A stretch of DNA of 64,000 nucleotides from Bradyrhizobium zhanjiangense (GTDB lineage Bacteria > Pseudomonadota > Alphaproteobacteria > Rhizobiales > Xanthobacteraceae), in assembly GCF_004114935.1 (NCBI RefSeq), contig NZ_CP022221.1:124001-188000 (forward strand). The letters are read 5' to 3'. This document shows, piece after piece, positions 62,730 through 64,000 of the stretch (the first letter of the stretch is position 1; each line of letters begins with the position of its first letter). The translations under genes were made by a program, and so were the position numbers. Below the pieces are notes generated by a model that worked only from the letters and a program-made list of their open reading frames with translations, was not told the DNA's origin and searched no databases.

Positions 62730-63467
62730 TCACCCGTGGCAGCACGCCTCCTTGGTCGCCTCCGGTTCGTACTGGTCGCGCAGGCGAACCCAGTCCATCG
62801 GATAGGGCAAGCCCTCCTCGTGACGGCCTAGCGGCGTGAGGTCGAGGTATTGATAGGCGGCATTCATCATATCGAGGCCGCGGGCGAAGCATGAGTAGGT
62901 GTGGAAGATCTCGCCGGCCTTGTTGCGAAAGAACACGCTGATGCCGGGCAACTCGGGCCCGTAGAACGGTGTGGTGCCGAAATTGTACTTCGGCACGCCC
63001 TTGTCGATCTGCTCGGGTGTGAATGAGACTTCGTAATCGTAGTTGAAGTCGTTGCTTCCCGAGGAGACCCAGTCGAAGGTCCAGCCCATCCGCTTCTTGA
63101 ATGCGTCGAGCTTGGCAACGGGCGCGAGCGAGATCGCAACCATGCTGGTGTCGCGCGCGGCCAGATGCGGCACCATGCGCTCGAAACCGTCGGCCCAGAA
63201 CGAGCAGCTCTTGCAGGCGGCATCCCAATCGGGTGCGAACATCACGTGCTGCACCACGAGCTGCGGCCGGCCCTTGAAGAGATCGCCGAGCGTCAGCTTG
63301 CCGTTCGGTCCGTCGAACAAATAGTCCTTGTCAACCTTGACCCACGGCAATGCACGGCGCTCCTCGGCCAGACGCTCGCGGGCCGCGGTGAGCTCCTTCT
63401 CATGGGCGAGATGAGCCTTGCGGGCGGCGATCCATTGCTCGCGCGAGACGATCTGATGTTGCTGCAT
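62730..63467 (-). CDS. DUF899-family thioredoxin-like protein
   Basis: This 245-residue cytoplasmic protein is of the DUF899 group, a thioredoxin-fold family. Blocks are SREQWIAARKAHLAHEKELT, LPWVKVDKDYLFDGPNGK, APDWDAACKSCSFWADGF with the paired cysteines, and SCFARGLDMMNAAYQYLDLTP. The C-terminus has CC (EACCHG). The activity is not established. GAGGAC precedes the ATG. It follows the AHSA1-type gene by 20 bp and is surely in the same operon, a pairing that is common in this group. Confidence 0.88.
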   Translation of the reverse strand: MQQHQIVSREQWIAARKAHLAHEKELTAARERLAEERRALPWVKVDKDYLFDGPNGKLTLGDLFKGRPQLVVQHVMFAPDWDAACKSCSFWADGFERMVPHLAARDTSMVAISLAPVAKLDAFKKRMGWTFDWVSSGSNDFNYDYEVSFTPEQIDKGVPKYNFGTTPFYGPELPGISVFFRNKAGEIFHTYSCFARGLDMMNAAYQYLDLTPLGRHEEGLPYPMDWVRLRDQYEPEATKEACCHG

Positions 63468-63488
63468 GGTGTCCTCCTCTGATCGGGA

Positions 63489-63968
63489 TCAGGCGACGAA
63501 GGCATCGAGCTTGTCGAAGAACGAGCTCCAGCCGCGCAAATGGTTGTCGCGGGCGGTTTCGTCGAAGAACTGGGCGTGATGGAAGACCATCAAGGTGCCG
63601 GCGCTGTCCGGCTTCAGCGTGATCGTCACCAGCGATTCGCGCTCCGGCGTCGAATGCCAGGCCCAGGTGAAGACCAGCCGCTCGTTCGGCACGACGTCGC
63701 GATAGGTACCGCCGGCCTCGAAATATTCGCCGTCATCACGGGTGAAGCTGATGCGAAAGCTGCCGCCGGTGCGGACGTCGAGCTCGGCTCGAACCGTCGC
63801 AGGCTTCATGTTCGGCGGCCCGAACCATTGCGCTAGCTGCTCGGCTTGCGTCCAGGCCGCGTAGACCTTTTCCGGCCGCGCGCGGAGCCGGCGCGTGAGC
63901 GTGAGGCTTGGGCGTTCCGTTGGGCGCTCGGCGGCGCTGAGATCGGCGTTGACGGCTGCGTTGGCCAT
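63489..63968 (-). CDS. SRPBCC/AHSA1-family protein
   Basis: This 159-residue protein has the START-like hydrophobic-cavity fold. The AHSA1 pattern is visible: LTLTRRLRARPEKVYAAWT, WFGPPNMKPA, DVRTGGSFRISF, GTYRDVVPNERLVFTWAW and the C-terminal helix RGWSSFFDKLDAFV. Its function is unknown. GGAGGAAGAG precedes ATG 63968. It is upstream of the DUF899 gene in the same operon. A gene for an ArsR-type regulator normally stands before such pairs; the window ends there. Confidence 0.9.
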   Translation of the reverse strand: MANAAVNADLSAAERPTERPSLTLTRRLRARPEKVYAAWTQAEQLAQWFGPPNMKPATVRAELDVRTGGSFRISFTRDDGEYFEAGGTYRDVVPNERLVFTWAWHSTPERESLVTITLKPDSAGTLMVFHHAQFFDETARDNHLRGWSSFFDKLDAFVA

Positions 63969-64000
63969 GTCTCTTCCTCCACGAAGGCGGCAAGGCGATC

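Overview
The window is a stretch of a high-GC alphaproteobacterial chromosome, almost certainly Bradyrhizobium or a very close relative. This rests on the proteins (a RegB/RegA redox pair of the RegSR type, GlnD, an intracellular PHA depolymerase with a Cys nucleophile), on GTG/TTG starts with purine-rich ribosome binding sites, and on many short palindromic repeats in the gaps between genes. No symbiosis, nitrogen-fixation or CRISPR locus is present.

Layout. 1-780 is the 3' end of mutS. An IS110-type insertion sequence follows it directly (about 781-1950), with a candidate bridge-RNA region upstream of the transposase. 2067-3554 holds a membrane protein and an OsmC-type protein. 3610-5294 is a decaying ABC importer: an ATPase with an internal deletion, no permease, and a binding protein with two in-frame TAG codons. 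5482-8271 is glnD. 8408-17477 carries an O6-alkylguanine methyltransferase, a DUF1304 membrane protein (TTG start), a branched-chain amino-acid-type binding protein, a DUF1330 protein, PBP1a, a YgjP-type metallopeptidase, phaZ and, with 17602-18405, an ABC-2 exporter. 18515-20492 is the redox sensor/regulator pair. 20676-29315 has an MmcB-like protein, two convergent GH13 enzymes, a metallo-beta-lactamase-fold hydrolase, an HxlR regulator divergent from a small protein, an esterase and a DHA2-type efflux pump.

29694-36719 contains a flavin-dependent monooxygenase, a P450, an SDR dehydrogenase, an HWE-type histidine kinase and a GGDEF/EAL protein. 36968-39910 is a sigma-54 activator followed by an MHS-family symporter with a near-perfect -24/-12 promoter and a palindromic upstream site. 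40018-47110 is a fused CoA-transferase followed by a complete five-gene liv-type ABC importer. 47247-51424 is a translationally coupled pair of cyclic-di-GMP enzymes. tRNA-Arg(CCG) lies at 51587-51663.

Downstream of the tRNA the sequence looks accessory: gene remnants mixed with an alpha/beta hydrolase, dinB, a histidine kinase and a small unknown protein. Ordinary chromosome resumes with a Tag-type glycosylase, a metallophosphoesterase and a cyclic-nucleotide-binding protein. The most interesting unit is 59364-61190: a membrane protein, a winged-helix regulator and a second-type cis-prenyltransferase in one leftward cluster. A 17-bp palindrome ACTTTG-N5-CAAAGT occurs both in front of the first gene and across the start codon of the prenyltransferase gene. 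The window closes with a secreted trypsin-like protease, a DUF899 protein and an AHSA1-type protein.
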